The notes under the pieces: model-generated
Told to the model about the DNA's origin: nothing
Databases searched by the model: none
Seen by the model: only the letters and a program-made list of their open reading frames with translations
Assembly: GCA_002435745.1 (NCBI GenBank)
Contig: DIWT01000031.1
Span: 31,352 to 37,191 of the forward strand
Direction of reading: 5' to 3'
DNA length: 5,840 nucleotides
From: a bacterium UBP15_UBA6099
GTDB lineage: Bacteria > UBP15 > UBA6099
Made by a program: the position numbers and the translations under genes
Shown: one piece after another, positions 5,682 through 5,840 of the stretch
How the letters are laid out: each line of letters starts with the position of its first letter
Position numbering within the stretch: the first letter of the stretch is position 1

Positions 5682-5710
5682 AGTTTATGTTGATTGCGCT
5701 CGATTGTCAA
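5682..5710 (-). promoter_or_regulatory. Sigma70-type promoter for the thrC-carrier-NIL operon
   Basis: A perfect -35 TTGACA (5710-5705) and a -10 TAAACT (5687-5682) are separated by the ideal 17 bases. Transcription should start near 5675, leaving a leader of about 65 bases before the TTG start. The leader is extremely GC-rich, with an alternating CG run at 5641-5650 and a short CCCC-TCC-GGGG hairpin, so it may be structured. I see no recognisable riboswitch or T-box. The AT-rich bases beyond it (5711-5840) contain short dyads such as TTTCGAACGAAA (5739-5750) but no gene I can support. Confidence 0.72.
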
Positions 5711-5840
5711 TAAACCCCGTCCCGTCTCCCGCCCTGTTTTTCGAACGAAACGGCGTTGTTTCTAACAAGGCTGAATATAGGAATTCTCTTCATTGAGGCG
5801 ATGAAGGCAACGAAGAAAAGCCGATTTTGAATTGAACGAA

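Noticed and set aside
4921..5796. Plus-strand open frame of 291 codons opposite the ThrC-like gene and its promoter
   Set aside because: It is antisense to strong ThrC motifs and the promoter, and its Arg/Val-rich translation resembles no family.
5801..5830. Nine-codon plus-strand frame ATG...TGA near the right edge
   Set aside because: Too short to support, with no attenuator-like codon bias or hairpin around it.
5707..5838. Minus-strand frame open from the window edge for about 43 codons, a possible tail of an upstream gene
   Set aside because: Its stop lies within the -35 box, it shows no recognisable pattern, and other minus-strand frames here are also open for 16-25 codons; the AT-rich content looks intergenic.

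Overview
The window holds six protein genes, all on the minus strand and packed with short gaps. The plus strand has nothing beyond shadow reading frames. Base composition is GC-rich inside genes and in several spacers, with AT-rich flanks at both ends. The families present (a zinc-ribbon threonine synthase, a sulfur-carrier protein, a NIL-domain protein, inositol-catabolic-type enzymes and a DUF362 protein) fit a free-living bacterium, possibly an anaerobe. The sequence alone does not fix a phylum. There is no sign of phage, transposon, CRISPR, tRNA or rRNA.

In transcription order (right to left): a well-formed sigma70-type promoter (-35 TTGACA, 17-nt spacer, -10 TAAACT, 5682-5710) precedes a threonine-synthase-family PLP enzyme with a TTG start (5610-4348). 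A 91-residue MoaD/ThiS/CysO-like sulfur carrier ending in Gly-Gly follows (4316-4041), then an 81-residue NIL-domain protein (4039-3794) that starts one base after the carrier's stop. These three form a tight operon. Pairing a ThrC-like enzyme with a thiocarboxylate-type carrier and a NIL protein suggests sulfur transfer onto a phosphohomoserine-type substrate (homocysteine/methionine formation), in addition to or instead of threonine synthesis.

After a 60-base gap with a GC-rich hairpin come a zinc-dependent medium-chain dehydrogenase (3733-2711) and a creatininase-superfamily hydrolase that resembles IolN, 3-dehydro-scyllo-inosose hydrolase (2654-1623). This adjacent pair matches the IolM/IolN logic of the inositol pathway described in Thermotoga: a second oxidation of the inosose ring followed by hydrolytic ring opening. 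The other pathway genes (iolG, iolO, transporter) are not in this window. A strong hairpin with a T-rich tail (1540-1571) probably ends this transcript.

The last gene is a 439-residue DUF362-family protein (1403-84) with an unusual cysteine-rich C-terminal third. It is probably transcribed separately. A long inverted repeat (7-44) lies downstream of it at the window edge. The right-hand 130 bases (5711-5840) are AT-rich and contain nothing I can assign.
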